Shown: positions 46,339 through 55,858, counted from the stretch's first letter. The stretch is DNA of 64,000 nt from Shewanella sp. Isolate13 (GCF_022398325.1 NZ_JAKEVD010000001.1:62001-126000); one strand, 5' to 3'. The notes: generated by a model not told the origin, from the sequence alone. Made by a program: numbers and translations.

Positions 46339-47361
46339 ATGAAAAAGACGCTAATCTCGGCATCAGTGGCATCAGTTTTAACCCTAGCTTCTTTCGGCGC
46401 GCTAGCCGATGGTCCTAGCTTTTACGGCCGTTTAGATCTAGCTGTAACTAACTCTGACACAGGTGCAACGACTCAAAACGGCAAAGAAGGTACCGTTTTC
46501 GAGAACAACTTCTCTCACGTGGGTGTTAAAGGCTCAGAAAGCCTAACTAACAACATCGACGTTGTTTACCAGATGGAATTTCAAGTAGAAAACACTACTA
46601 ACTCTGGTGAGACTTTCAAAGCTCGTAACACTTTCCTAGGTCTTAAGTCTCAAGCAGGTACTGTACTTGTTGGTCGTAACGACACTGTATTCAAGCAGTC
46701 TGAAGGTGGCGTAGATCTATTCGGTAACACTAACGCCGATATCGACCGTCTAGTTGGTGGTCAAGCGCGTAAAGGCGATGGTATCTGGTACTACTCTCCA
46801 AAGATTGCTGATTTAGTAACGCTAAACGCGACTTACCTAATGGAAGACAACTACACTAACGAAGCTAACGAAACTTCTTACGAAGATCAGTACGCACTAA
46901 GTGCAACTATCGGTGACAAGAAGCTTAAGGCACAAAACTACTATGTAGCAGCTGCTTATAACACTATCGGTGGCATCGACGCATACCGTGGTGTTGCTCA
47001 AGTTAAGTTAGGTGACTTCAAAATCGGTGGTCTATTCCAAAACACTGAAAGCCAAACAACAGATCAAGAAGGTAACTCTTACTTCGTAAACGTTGCTTAC
47101 AACCTAAACGGCGTTAACCTAAAGGCTGAGTACGGTAAAGATGAAGCTGGTTTCGGTAAGTACTACTCAAACATCACAGATGTAGACGGTTCTGATGTAA
47201 ACGTTCAGTCAATCACAGTTGGTGCTGACTACAAGATCTCTAAATCAACTATGGTATATGGCCACTACGCTATGTACGAAGGCGACCACAAAGTAGGTAC
47301 TGCTAAAGTTGATCTAGAAGACGATAACGTATTCACTGTTGGTGTACGTTACAACTTCTAA
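46339..47361 (+). CDS. Gram-negative general porin 2
   Basis: This 340-residue paralog of the preceding porin has a signal peptide ending near FGALA, then DGPSFYGRLDLAV. Long stretches match porin 1, for example VLVGRNDTVFK, and the C-terminus is FTVGVRYNF, the outer-membrane insertion signature. Differences cluster in segments likely to be surface loops. Codon bias is even stronger than in porin 1. It has its own long upstream region and terminator, so the two are probably separate transcripts made under different conditions. Confidence 0.94.
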   Translation: MKKTLISASVASVLTLASFGALADGPSFYGRLDLAVTNSDTGATTQNGKEGTVFENNFSHVGVKGSESLTNNIDVVYQMEFQVENTTNSGETFKARNTFLGLKSQAGTVLVGRNDTVFKQSEGGVDLFGNTNADIDRLVGGQARKGDGIWYYSPKIADLVTLNATYLMEDNYTNEANETSYEDQYALSATIGDKKLKAQNYYVAAAYNTIGGIDAYRGVAQVKLGDFKIGGLFQNTESQTTDQEGNSYFVNVAYNLNGVNLKAEYGKDEAGFGKYYSNITDVDGSDVNVQSITVGADYKISKSTMVYGHYAMYEGDHKVGTAKVDLEDDNVFTVGVRYNF

Positions 47362-47400
47362 TCGATTGAGTCTGTAGACTCTATAACGATTTCAAGTCAT

Positions 47401-47430
47401 AAAAAAGCGACCTTAGGGTCGCTTTTTTTA
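47401..47430 (+). terminator. Terminator of porin 2
   Basis: AAAAAAGCGACC, TTA loop, GGTCGCTTTTTTT makes a long perfect stem with a T run. Confidence 0.92.
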
Positions 47431-47454
47431 TCTAGCTAAAAACTGAGAAGACTC

Positions 47455-47668
47455 GAGGACGCTTCGTTATAAAAAAGGGACTAGATCCTAGGACGCTTCG
47501 CTGCGAGGACGGGCTACGCCCTGCTAGGAAGAGAAAAAGCAAAAACATTATCTTTGCTCTTTCTTAGCTTTTCCGCCTTTACCGTCTCAGCTTTTCCTTG
47601 CTTTACCCGGCTTTTACCATCTTTGCCTTTCCTAGTTCCTAGAACCTACTTTTCCTAGAACCTTCTTT
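47455..47668. repeat. Low-complexity repeated intergenic element
   Basis: This stretch is full of short repeats: GGACGCTTCG at 47457-47466 and 47491-47500, a GGGC-TAC-GCCC hairpin at 47511-47521, then multiple CTTTT(T/A)CC and TTCCTAGAACC copies to about 47668. It is pyrimidine-rich on the plus strand in its second half. It looks like a decayed dispersed intergenic repeat of the kind common in Shewanella. No gene is present. Confidence 0.6.
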
Positions 47669-48328
47669 TCAGCCTTTCCGCGTTAACTTATAAACCGACT
47701 CTGTCAGCCATGACACCTGCTTCTTCACGAACCTCGGATTGTCAGCAAGCACATCTTCACAGGCTAAACGCTCTATCTTAAAGTTTGCTGCTAAGTTGGC
47801 CTGTATCCAATCATCGGACACAGCAAAAGGCGGACCATTCAATTCAGCCTGGGGATAATCTAGGGTGATCAATAGACCAACACTGTTATCAGGGATCAAG
47901 TTAGCTAACTGATTGGCATAGGCTAAACGCATCTCTTCTGGCCAAGCAATTAATGCAGCACGGTCGTAAAACGCCGTTGTATTTAGCATCTCACTCGCGT
48001 CGAGACTAAAGATATCGCCCTGATAGATGCTCACCTGCTCGGTATGGAAACGTTGATGTTCGGCAGTGCGACTGACTTCAAAAGGCAGTGAATTTTCTCG
48101 ATAAAACTGCTGTACGGCCAACTCGTTTAGCTCGCATCCAAGAATGTGATGACCCTGCTCGGCCAAGAAGCACATGTCTAACGATTTACCGCAAAGAGGA
48201 ACAAAAACCTGAGCGTTAGTATCGAGTTCAAGTTGTGGCCAGTACTTAACAAGGAGGGGGTTAACTGCACTCAAATGAAAGCCAATCTGCTGGGCATCCC
48301 ATTTTTCATGCCAAAAACTTGGCTGCAT
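47669..48328 (-). CDS. tpm: Thiopurine S-methyltransferase
   Basis: The 219-residue enzyme transfers a methyl group from S-adenosylmethionine to thiopurines and, in bacteria, detoxifies tellurite or selenite. The start [10 protein letters not shown] and QIGFHLS match the bacterial family, with the S-adenosylmethionine motif [15 protein letters not shown] (about residues 41-55). The six-residue extension to 48346 is rejected because ATG 48328 aligns with the family start. It is a single gene. Confidence 0.93.
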   Translation of the reverse strand: MQPSFWHEKWDAQQIGFHLSAVNPLLVKYWPQLELDTNAQVFVPLCGKSLDMCFLAEQGHHILGCELNELAVQQFYRENSLPFEVSRTAEHQRFHTEQVSIYQGDIFSLDASEMLNTTAFYDRAALIAWPEEMRLAYANQLANLIPDNSVGLLITLDYPQAELNGPPFAVSDDWIQANLAANFKIERLACEDVLADNPRFVKKQVSWLTESVYKLTRKG

Positions 48329-48528
48329 ATTCAAGATCCATATCAAAGAAAACTAAGGTATGACCGAGCACTCGAATATCTGAGGAGGAACTAACTAGAT
48401 CTGACTAGAATCGTGATGATTCAAGACTTGGTATACCGCTATAGCTATTACTCTATAGACAGAGTGAAACGGAAGCAAAAAAGAATACGCGCTATCTAGC
48501 GAACAATACCAAGTCAAAACCTAGGATT

Positions 48529-48870
48529 TTACGCCTTAAGTACTTGCTGAACTCGCTTTAACCATACACAGTTTTCGCATTCACATTGACGACGTGACAG
48601 ATGATGTGGCGTTAAACTTGAATCGATAAAATCAACCGCAACCAGAAGTTGTTGCTTCAACTCTTCGGCTGACTTTCGCTCAACAGCAATCGTTTCATCG
48701 TTATGGTTCATCCAAGTACATTCCATGCCTTGATGGCAATTAATGCACTCCATATCGGTGTGATTGAAAAAACCTGCATGAGGGCAGTAATTCAACTCCA
48801 TCGATTGCAGAATTCGACGCCTAGGGTACTCAAGTAGTTCAATTAACTGTGATTTGTCTAATCCTGACAT
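48529..48870 (-). CDS. Cys-rich small protein of unknown function
   Basis: The 113-residue protein has no recognised family. It holds CPHAGFF near residue 29, CINCHQGMEC near 43-52 and CECENC near 96-101, so seven cysteines and several histidines that could bind a metal such as zinc or an iron-sulfur centre. There is no signal peptide. GAGGT lies before the ATG. The CxxCH in CINCH resembles a haem c site but the protein is not exported, so haem attachment is unlikely. It stands alone between tpm and a kinase gene. Confidence 0.75.
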   Translation of the reverse strand: MSGLDKSQLIELLEYPRRRILQSMELNYCPHAGFFNHTDMECINCHQGMECTWMNHNDETIAVERKSAEELKQQLLVAVDFIDSSLTPHHLSRRQCECENCVWLKRVQQVLKA

Positions 48871-49113
48871 AGCTACCTCTGTATTGATATGTAAGCTTTT
48901 TCCTTTGCCTATATCATTTATAGTCGTACTAACTAAAGATTACCTTTCTCTTATTCTGTTAGGTTTGATGTGTATCAATATCTAACCCGAAAATATTGGT
49001 TAGGTGTGACCTAGACTGGTTTTTTTAAAGCTGTTGCTTCTGCTTTAAATTGAATCAACTTGGACTTTATTACAGCTTGTTGATTTAATGGGTTAACAAC
49101 AGAGGGAGCTCAA

Positions 49114-50916
49114 TTGCAAACACCAGAACTTCAGCACTTTTATATCTCAGAAGAGCAGTCTATCTATCTACTGGGCGCTCAAGATGCTCGTAAGCATAGA
49201 GCCTGGATCCGCTTGTGTAAGCAGCAACTCGGCAAGCTCGGGTACCAAGAGCTCGAGCTAGTGGGCAAAGGCGCCTATGGGTTTGTGTTTGCAGGCATCA
49301 ATAAGTTAGGTCAGGCCCACGTGTTTAAATTCTCTCGCCTCACCTTGCCACAACATATTCAAGACCGGCTTGAAGAGGAAGCCTTTATGCTATCTCAGGT
49401 CGTCCACCCCAATGTGCCGCCGGTGATTAAATTTGAGCATGTGGGTAAGCAGGGGATCTTAGTGATGGCCAGAGCACCGGGAGAAGATCTCGAGCAGCTT
49501 TGCCTTAGGGTCGGTGCGCTTCCCGTCGCCATGGTGATGAATATCGCTCGCCAGCTCGCCGCCATCTTGCAGTATTTACACAATGGTCGTCCGCTCATTC
49601 ATGGTGATATCAAACCCTCCAATCTAGTTTACGACGTCAAGACCCAACACCTCTCCCTTATCGACTGGGGCTCGGCTGTTTTCGCCCAGCGAGACACCGA
49701 AGGCAATCCGGTCAATGGCAATGTGATGGATCTGATGTCTAGCGATCAGCAACAGACCAATGCGCGTATGGGCGATGTATATTTCATCGGTGAAGAGCAG
49801 CTCAATGGCGCGCTATCTAGCCCGAGGTTTGATGAGCAAGGCGTTGCGGCTACGCTTTACGCCCTCGCCTCAGGTCAGGCTAGTCGCTTTGGTAGTAAGG
49901 TGATCCCCCCGACCAGCATCGGCCTACCTATCGAACTGGCCCGAACCTTAGATGGCATGCTCAGCGACGACCCCGTGAGGCGTAAACATGCTGGCGACTA
50001 CTTTTTAAAGAGCATGGCTCACAGCCATCGTATGCATCTGCCTGAGATTAATTCTGCAGCACTGACCGCCGAGATCCCTGTATGGATCTTACCGAGAGAT
50101 AAAGAGGTCGAAACCGTGAGTTACAGCTCGCGTAAGGCATTCTTAAAAGAGCACAATGGTGACGATCCCATAGCCAAAATGGACGATCTGCAGCTAGAAA
50201 AGTATTACCGTAACTTTATGGCTGGCATGGGAGATACCGAGAAAGGCTTTATCGCCGCCGTGGGCCGCCTTAGTCAATATGCCATCGTTGGCGGACTGGC
50301 TATTCACTGGCGGGAAACCGGGGTGTTTATCGATTCAAACCTTGCTATCTATAAACCAGAGCAGAAGCAAGCGATCACCATAGCGGTGAATAACATGGTA
50401 ACTCTAGCGCGAGGGATCCGCCGCATCGGGGTATTCAAAGCTTGCTTCTTCAACGCTCGCGACACCCTGCATATCGAGCGTGAAGACAGCTCAAAGCCTT
50501 TTGTTACTGCTCAGGATCAACAGCTGCCGTTTGAGGTGGGCAACGTGCCGTCACTGGAAGATAAGTCTCGACTGCACTCCTATTTTGAAGATGGCCGCGA
50601 TCCAGAAGAGAACCTAGAACTGCCGAAGGAGATCATGACTGAACTCGGCTGGATAAACCAGATCCACCACACCGGCTGCATTATCTTTGAAGTGCTGCCA
50701 AACCATATGAAGATCCACAGCTATTTGCGTCTACTCAACCCAAGAAAACAGGCCGCATTCAGAGCGAGTCTGGATAGGATCTTAGCCCATGTGGATAAGA
50801 TTCAAGGAAAGGGGGTGTCAGGGTTTATGAAACTGCCCTATAAGAACACCCGCAAATTTAATCATATTGAGCGCAAGGCAGACTATTTCTACCCCAAAAA
50901 CCCTAAACAGACTTAG
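49114..50916 (+). CDS. Protein-kinase-domain protein (600 residues)
   Basis: The N-terminal half is a eukaryotic-like protein kinase fold: glycine loop GKGAYGFVF (51-59), ATP lysine Lys72 in FKFSR, catalytic Asp165 in HGDIKPSN, and the metal Asp184 in a DWG instead of the usual DFG motif. All catalytic residues are present, so it may be active on serine or threonine. The C-terminal 280 residues have no recognised domain. There is no membrane helix. The start is TTG with GAGGGAG five bases upstream. Its last bases overlap the convergent fxsA stop. Confidence 0.85.
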   Translation: MQTPELQHFYISEEQSIYLLGAQDARKHRAWIRLCKQQLGKLGYQELELVGKGAYGFVFAGINKLGQAHVFKFSRLTLPQHIQDRLEEEAFMLSQVVHPNVPPVIKFEHVGKQGILVMARAPGEDLEQLCLRVGALPVAMVMNIARQLAAILQYLHNGRPLIHGDIKPSNLVYDVKTQHLSLIDWGSAVFAQRDTEGNPVNGNVMDLMSSDQQQTNARMGDVYFIGEEQLNGALSSPRFDEQGVAATLYALASGQASRFGSKVIPPTSIGLPIELARTLDGMLSDDPVRRKHAGDYFLKSMAHSHRMHLPEINSAALTAEIPVWILPRDKEVETVSYSSRKAFLKEHNGDDPIAKMDDLQLEKYYRNFMAGMGDTEKGFIAAVGRLSQYAIVGGLAIHWRETGVFIDSNLAIYKPEQKQAITIAVNNMVTLARGIRRIGVFKACFFNARDTLHIEREDSSKPFVTAQDQQLPFEVGNVPSLEDKSRLHSYFEDGRDPEENLELPKEIMTELGWINQIHHTGCIIFEVLPNHMKIHSYLRLLNPRKQAAFRASLDRILAHVDKIQGKGVSGFMKLPYKNTRKFNHIERKADYFYPKNPKQT

Positions 50917-51500
50917 GCTTTTGGCTCTTTATCATCATGGACAGGCTTAGAGGCGTCATTCACTTGATGACTCTCGGGACGCTTATCGCTCGGGTCGGGC
51001 TTACGCTCAAAATCACCATCGAAGGTGTTACCTTGATCGAAAGGCGAGCTACCATTTTGTTCGAATGGGTTCTGTCCATGAGGGCCCATTCCTGGGCCAA
51101 ACCCTGGACCGAAGCCAGATTGAAAACCACCGTTAGCCTGTACTTTTAGTTGCATACGCTTATAGAAGAACTTCGCCACCGGAATGCGAGTAAATGGAGT
51201 GAGTAACACTAGGCCGATAAAGTCAGTAACAAAGCCTGGGATCAAGAGTAATAGCCCTGCGACCGCTAACATCATACCTTCAACAATCTCTTGCCCAGGC
51301 GCCTCACCACGAGCCAGCTTCTGCTGCACCTGCATTAAGGTGCTGATCCCTTGGCTACGCACCAAAGATACGCCGACGACGGCGGTAAAAATCACTAACG
51401 CAACGGTCGTCCAACTGCCTAACACCTCACCCACACGGATCAGTACGGATAGCTCCATGACTGGAACTAACACAAATATTATTAACAAAATAAAAAACAC
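50913..51500 (-). CDS. fxsA: FxsA family membrane protein
   Basis: The 195-residue inner-membrane protein starts VFFILLIIFVLVPVMELSVL with GTG and contains the FxsA hallmarks VGVSLVRSQG and LLLIPGFVTDFIG. Three or four helices occupy the first 120 residues; the C-terminal tail is rich in Gly, Phe, Pro and Asp. FxsA overexpression in E. coli relieves F-plasmid exclusion of phage T7; its normal role is unclear. GAGG precedes the GTG. A sigma32-type promoter lies just upstream. The tail overlaps the kinase gene by four bases. Confidence 0.93.
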   Translation of the reverse strand: MFFILLIIFVLVPVMELSVLIRVGEVLGSWTTVALVIFTAVVGVSLVRSQGISTLMQVQQKLARGEAPGQEIVEGMMLAVAGLLLLIPGFVTDFIGLVLLTPFTRIPVAKFFYKRMQLKVQANGGFQSGFGPGFGPGMGPHGQNPFEQNGSSPFDQGNTFDGDFERKPDPSDKRPESHQVNDASKPVHDDKEPKA

Positions 51501-51817
51501 ACTGACCTCACATTTTTTGCTGGTGATGAAAACTAAATTGGGGCGGCCCGGTCTACTTTCAAGTCGTTGCCTGTTTGAGGCAGCTATTTAACAGTATAAA
51601 TCCTAGTAAGAGCAGCAATTAGGTGAGTAATTGTAAGCAAAAACTACTGGCATCACTATTTTAGCCATGCCTTAATGCAAGCCTAAGTTAAAAGACGTAA
51701 AGTATCGATTAGCTTTTTGAAAGCCGTTCGCTTTACTGATTACCATTGTACCTTGAACGGCATAATACAATCGTTGGCTTAATACAATTTTAATCTGTTG
51801 GATAATAAAGTAGCGTA
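51501..51817. other. fxsA-cutA divergent region
   Basis: This 317-base region holds the sigma32-type promoter of fxsA (next entry). The cutA side has AT-rich CATAATAC/TAATACAA motifs near 51760-51790 but no clear -35/-10 pair. No gene is evident. Confidence 0.45.
51535..51563 (-). promoter_or_regulatory. Sigma32 (heat-shock) promoter of fxsA
   Basis: On the minus strand CTTGAAA (51557-51563), a 13-base spacer and CCCCAATTT (51535-51543) match the RpoH consensus CTTGAAA-N11-16-CCCCATNT almost perfectly. A transcription start near 51528 would give a leader of about 28 bases before the GTG at 51500. Confidence 0.75.
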
Positions 51818-52141
51818 ATGCAAAACGAATTTTTGTTAGTGATCACCACCAGCCCGAGCCAAGAGCAGGCAAAAACTCTTGCCCATGAACTGGTTAAAGC
51901 CAAACTTGCGGCCTGTGTACAGATCTCGCAGGCCGTAACCTCTGTGTATGAGTGGCAGGGGCAAGTGTGTGAAGAGCAAGAGTTTACTCTACACATAAAG
52001 TGTCTAGCACAGCATTACGATGCCATCGAACAGCTGCTTTCTAAACTACACCCCTATGATGTACCCGAGCTAATCGCACTCCCTGTGACCCAAGGATTGC
52101 CGGCCTATTTTGATTGGATAAAAGAAACCACACAGCCATGA
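51818..52141 (+). CDS. cutA: CutA, divalent-cation tolerance protein
   Basis: The 107-residue protein forms a ferredoxin-like trimer in the family. It shows LAACVQI, the conserved EWQGQVCEEQEFTLHIK and the C-terminal YFDWIKETT. It was linked to copper tolerance in E. coli, where the operon also holds dsbD. Here the dsbD start overlaps the cutA stop (ATGA), the same order as in E. coli. Confidence 0.95.
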   Translation: MQNEFLLVITTSPSQEQAKTLAHELVKAKLAACVQISQAVTSVYEWQGQVCEEQEFTLHIKCLAQHYDAIEQLLSKLHPYDVPELIALPVTQGLPAYFDWIKETTQP

Positions 52142-53970
52142 AAAGAATCATAAATCTGTTTTTAGCCTCACTACTGCTGCTGACGCCGCTGGCACATGCA
52201 GAGGGCATTTTCAGTAGTAATAAGTTTGACTTTTTAAAGGGGGAACCCGAACTGATGCCTGTCGATCAGGCGTTTGTGTTCGACTTTAAACAACAAGGCG
52301 ACAAGGTCAAAATAAGCTGGGTCATCGCCGACGGTTACTATATGTACCGCGACAAACTAAAATTTGAAGCTGCCGACGGTGCCGTGATTGGTGAAATCGC
52401 GCTGCCGCAAGGCAAGCCTCACACCGACGAGTACTTTGGCGAGCAAGAAGTTTACTACTCTTACGTCGAAATGCCAGTAGCGATAAAAGAGGCCGCGGCA
52501 GGCAGTAAGCTCAACGTCACCTTTATGGGCTGTGCCGAAGGTAAACTTTGCTTCCCACCGACTAAGAAAACCGCAGAACTGACTGAAGTCGCCGCCAACG
52601 ATGGCCTGTTAGCCGATGCCGATAAAGCATTGGGAACGACCAACGAGGTCGCAAAACCTGCCGAAACCGCTAGCGCGCCTATCACTCAACAAGACACGCT
52701 AAGCGCGATGCTCTCGGGTGACAGCCTAATCTGGACCTTAGTCATCTTCTTTGGCTTAGGTGTTGGCCTTGCGCTAACCCCTTGTGTGTTCCCTATGTAC
52801 CCAATTTTATCTGGGATCATCGTCGGTCAAGGCAAGAAACTCTCTACCGCAAAAGCCTTCAGCCTATCTATGGTCTATGTCCAGGGTATGGCGATCACCT
52901 ACTCACTCGTGGGTCTTATCGTTGCTTCGGCGGGCATGAAGTATCAAGCCGCCTTGCAGCACCCTGCTGTACTTATCGTGCTGGCGATACTCTTCTTCGT
53001 GCTGAGTTTGTCGATGTTTGGTCTGTACGATCTTAAACTGCCTTCGAAGTGGCAGGAAAAGATGAACTCACTGTCGAACAACCAAAAAGGCGGCAATGTT
53101 ATTGGCGTGTTTGTGATGGGGATTATCTCTGGCCTTGTCGCCTCACCTTGTACCACGGCTCCGTTATCTGGCGCGCTGATCTATGTGGCACAAACCGGCG
53201 ATCTAATGCAGGGCTTCCTAGCACTTTACGTTCTGAGCATGGGTATGGGTCTACCACTGCTGATTATCGGTACCTCTGGCGGTAAGATCTTGCCAAGAGC
53301 TGGCAGCTGGATGGATGTCATTAAGACTATCTTCGGTTTCCTACTCATCGCCGTATCGATTGTAATGTTAGGCCGCATCTGGCCAGGCTTTATCTCTGAT
53401 TTACTCTGGTCAATCTGGGGTATCGCTTTGGTGGGCTACTTAATGCACCAGAACAAGCTCACCGAGTTTAACTGGAAGCAAACCACCCGCTCGGTACTAC
53501 TGATGCTGGCGCTATTGGGGAGTTTCTCCTACGGTATGCAAGCAGTAATGGCCAAGCTTGGCTTTAATACTCATACAAGTGTCGCCGCTAGCAGTGCTGC
53601 TGAAAACCATGGGTTTAAACGTATTAAGTCACTCGATGATTTAAATACTGAACTTGCAGCAGCAACCGCTGAAGGCAAAACTGTTATGGTCGATTTCTAT
53701 GCCGACTGGTGCGTTGCCTGTAAAGAGTTTGAAGCGATCACCTTCAAAGATGCACAGGTGCTAGAGCGCATGGATAAGATGGTACTGCTGCAAGCCGATG
53801 TGACGAAAAACGATGCGATTGATATCGAACTGCTGGAACACTACAACATCCTCGGCCTGCCAACGCTACTGATGTTTGATGAAAATGGTGCCGTCCGAGA
53901 CGAGCTACGTGTCACAGGTTTTATGCGACCAAAGGCCTTTGCCGAACATCTAGACCACTTAGTTAATTAA
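52138..53970 (+). CDS. dsbD: DsbD, thiol:disulfide interchange protein
   Basis: DsbD carries electrons from cytoplasmic thioredoxin to the periplasm. The 610-residue protein has a signal peptide (cleavage near AHA, residue 22), an N-terminal domain with the pair CAEGKLC, eight membrane helices with the active pair in ALTPCVFPM and SPCTTAPLSG, and a C-terminal thioredoxin domain with WCVAC. It starts at ATG 52138, which overlaps the cutA stop; the longer frame begins inside cutA. It supports cytochrome c maturation, relevant to the haem proteins of the nap operon. Confidence 0.96.
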   Translation: MKRIINLFLASLLLLTPLAHAEGIFSSNKFDFLKGEPELMPVDQAFVFDFKQQGDKVKISWVIADGYYMYRDKLKFEAADGAVIGEIALPQGKPHTDEYFGEQEVYYSYVEMPVAIKEAAAGSKLNVTFMGCAEGKLCFPPTKKTAELTEVAANDGLLADADKALGTTNEVAKPAETASAPITQQDTLSAMLSGDSLIWTLVIFFGLGVGLALTPCVFPMYPILSGIIVGQGKKLSTAKAFSLSMVYVQGMAITYSLVGLIVASAGMKYQAALQHPAVLIVLAILFFVLSLSMFGLYDLKLPSKWQEKMNSLSNNQKGGNVIGVFVMGIISGLVASPCTTAPLSGALIYVAQTGDLMQGFLALYVLSMGMGLPLLIIGTSGGKILPRAGSWMDVIKTIFGFLLIAVSIVMLGRIWPGFISDLLWSIWGIALVGYLMHQNKLTEFNWKQTTRSVLLMLALLGSFSYGMQAVMAKLGFNTHTSVAASSAAENHGFKRIKSLDDLNTELAAATAEGKTVMVDFYADWCVACKEFEAITFKDAQVLERMDKMVLLQADVTKNDAIDIELLEHYNILGLPTLLMFDENGAVRDELRVTGFMRPKAFAEHLDHLVN

Positions 53971-53997
53971 CGAGTGAGTTAACTAAGTCTGATAATC

Positions 53998-54032
53998 AAG
54001 CCCTGGTTTATTTCGATAAACCGGGGCTTTTC
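53998..54032 (+). terminator. Terminator after dsbD
   Basis: AAGCCCTGGTTTAT, a four-base loop, and ATAAACCGGGGCTTTT form a long stem with one T-G pair and a short T run. Confidence 0.85.
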
Positions 54033-54174
54033 TTCTCCTCCTGTCCAACTAGCAACAAGATCTGTAAGCCTCAAATTTATTCACATTTTTCAGCTCAAGT
54101 TCATAAATTTCTTATACAATGGTGCATCATTATACCCAAAGCACTTGGATGTAAATCACTAGAAAAGGAGCATC

Positions 54175-55833
54175 ATGGAACCCGCTATACTCATTATCAC
54201 CTTAGCCTGCGGCATGTTAGTAAGCCGTGTGGGACTTCCCCCTTTAATTGGCTATCTTGTTGCGGGATTTGTACTGTTTCTATTTGGTATCGAAGAGTCC
54301 AGTTTACCCATGCTTGAACAACTGGCTAACCTAGGTGTTACCCTGCTGCTATTTGCCATCGGCCTTAAGCTAGATCTGCGCAGCCTGTTTAAAGCCGAAG
54401 TTTGGGCGGGCTCAAGTTTGCACTTACTCTGCTCTATGCTCTTTTTCATTCCACTCCTTAAGCTACTTGGGCTCATGGGACTGGAACAGCTCACAGGCCT
54501 TGAGCTTGATCAACTGGCACTACTCGCCTTCGCATTGAGCTTTTCCAGTACTATTTTTGCCGTAAAAGTGCTTGAAGATAAAGGTGACATGCAATCACTT
54601 TATGGCCGAGTGGCAATTGGTATCTTGATTATGCAGGATATCTTTGCGGTCGCTTTCCTTACTATATCCAAAGGTGATATCCCCTCGTATTGGGCATTAG
54701 CGCTTCTGCTGCTACCACTGGCGAAACCACTCATTTACAAGGCGTTCGACAGAGTCGGTCACGGTGAGCTACTGGTGTTATTTGGCCTAGTGATGGCGCT
54801 GGTCTTGGGCGCTGGGCTATTTGAGCTTGTCGGTCTTAAACCGGATCTCGGTGCATTGATTATTGGCATCTTGCTCGCCGGCCACCCCAAGTCATCTGAA
54901 CTGGCAAAGTCGCTGTTTTACTTCAAAGAGCTCTTCCTCGTTGCCTTCTTCTTAACGGTAGGGCTCAACGGTTTACCGAGCTTTTCCGATATCGGCTTAG
55001 CCGCGATTTTAGTCCTAGTGGTACCGATTAAAGTCATTCTATTTATGTACTTGCTTACATACTTTAAGCTACGTTCTCGTACCGCCTTGATGAGCTCATT
55101 TAGCCTTGGTAACTACAGCGAGTTCGGCTTAATTGTTGCCGCTGTAGCGACCTCAAAAGGCTGGCTACCGCCACAGTGGATGGTGATCCTAGCGGTGGCA
55201 TTAAGTTTTAGCTTTCTATTTGCCGCGCCACTTAACACAGCCTCAAGCCGTATTTACCAAAAGTTTCAAGGTCGACTCAAGCGTTTGGAAAAGCACCCTT
55301 TGCATCCGGAAGATAGGCCTATCCCGGTCGGCAATCCTCGCTTTCTGATCTTAGGTATGGGCCGTATCGGCTCCGGTGCCTATGATGAACTCAGGTCTCG
55401 TTATGATGGCGAGATCTTAGGCGTCGAGCATAAACAAGACTTGGTCGACTTCCATATTTCTGAAGGTCGAAATGTTGTACAAGGTGATGCATCCGATACC
55501 GACTTCTGGGAAAAACTCGATAGAGCCCCCCACCTTGAACTCGTGCTACTAACCATGCCCCATCACGTGGGTAATCAGTTTGCCGTTGAGCAATTAAAGC
55601 TCTTGGATTATCAAGGTAAGCTAAGCGCTATCGTCAAATATAAAGAAGATGCCCAGTCGCTTAGCGAGTCGGGAGTGCATAGTGTATACAACCTTTATGA
55701 AGCGGCTGGAGCGGGTTTTGTCGAGCACTTGGTCAAAGAGCTACTGACACCAAGCGGTGCCGCGCCAGATAATCCCAACGCAATCAATCGAAAAAATGAA
55801 GTCGAAACACAGGAGAGTCTACAAAAAGGCTAA
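54175..55833 (+). CDS. Kef-type cation:proton antiporter with TrkA-N domain
   Basis: The 552-residue protein has an N-terminal membrane domain of about 12 helices (LPPLIGYLVAGFVLFLFG near the start) and a C-terminal Rossmann regulator domain starting near residue 390 with LILGMGRIGSGAYDEL, the TrkA-N nucleotide-binding motif. This resembles the KefC/YbaL class of potassium efflux or exchange proteins gated by nucleotide or glutathione adducts. AAAAGGAG precedes the ATG. It is separate from dsbD (terminator between) and from the lactose locus 68 bases on. Confidence 0.9.
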   Translation: MEPAILIITLACGMLVSRVGLPPLIGYLVAGFVLFLFGIEESSLPMLEQLANLGVTLLLFAIGLKLDLRSLFKAEVWAGSSLHLLCSMLFFIPLLKLLGLMGLEQLTGLELDQLALLAFALSFSSTIFAVKVLEDKGDMQSLYGRVAIGILIMQDIFAVAFLTISKGDIPSYWALALLLLPLAKPLIYKAFDRVGHGELLVLFGLVMALVLGAGLFELVGLKPDLGALIIGILLAGHPKSSELAKSLFYFKELFLVAFFLTVGLNGLPSFSDIGLAAILVLVVPIKVILFMYLLTYFKLRSRTALMSSFSLGNYSEFGLIVAAVATSKGWLPPQWMVILAVALSFSFLFAAPLNTASSRIYQKFQGRLKRLEKHPLHPEDRPIPVGNPRFLILGMGRIGSGAYDELRSRYDGEILGVEHKQDLVDFHISEGRNVVQGDASDTDFWEKLDRAPHLELVLLTMPHHVGNQFAVEQLKLLDYQGKLSAIVKYKEDAQSLSESGVHSVYNLYEAAGAGFVEHLVKELLTPSGAAPDNPNAINRKNEVETQESLQKG

Positions 55834-55858
55834 TTGTATACATTATCCTGATTATAGC

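Noticed and set aside
54130-54155. Palindromic CCAAAGCACTTGG before the Kef-type antiporter
   Set aside because: Such short motifs are common dispersed sequence in these genomes, and no regulatory link is visible.
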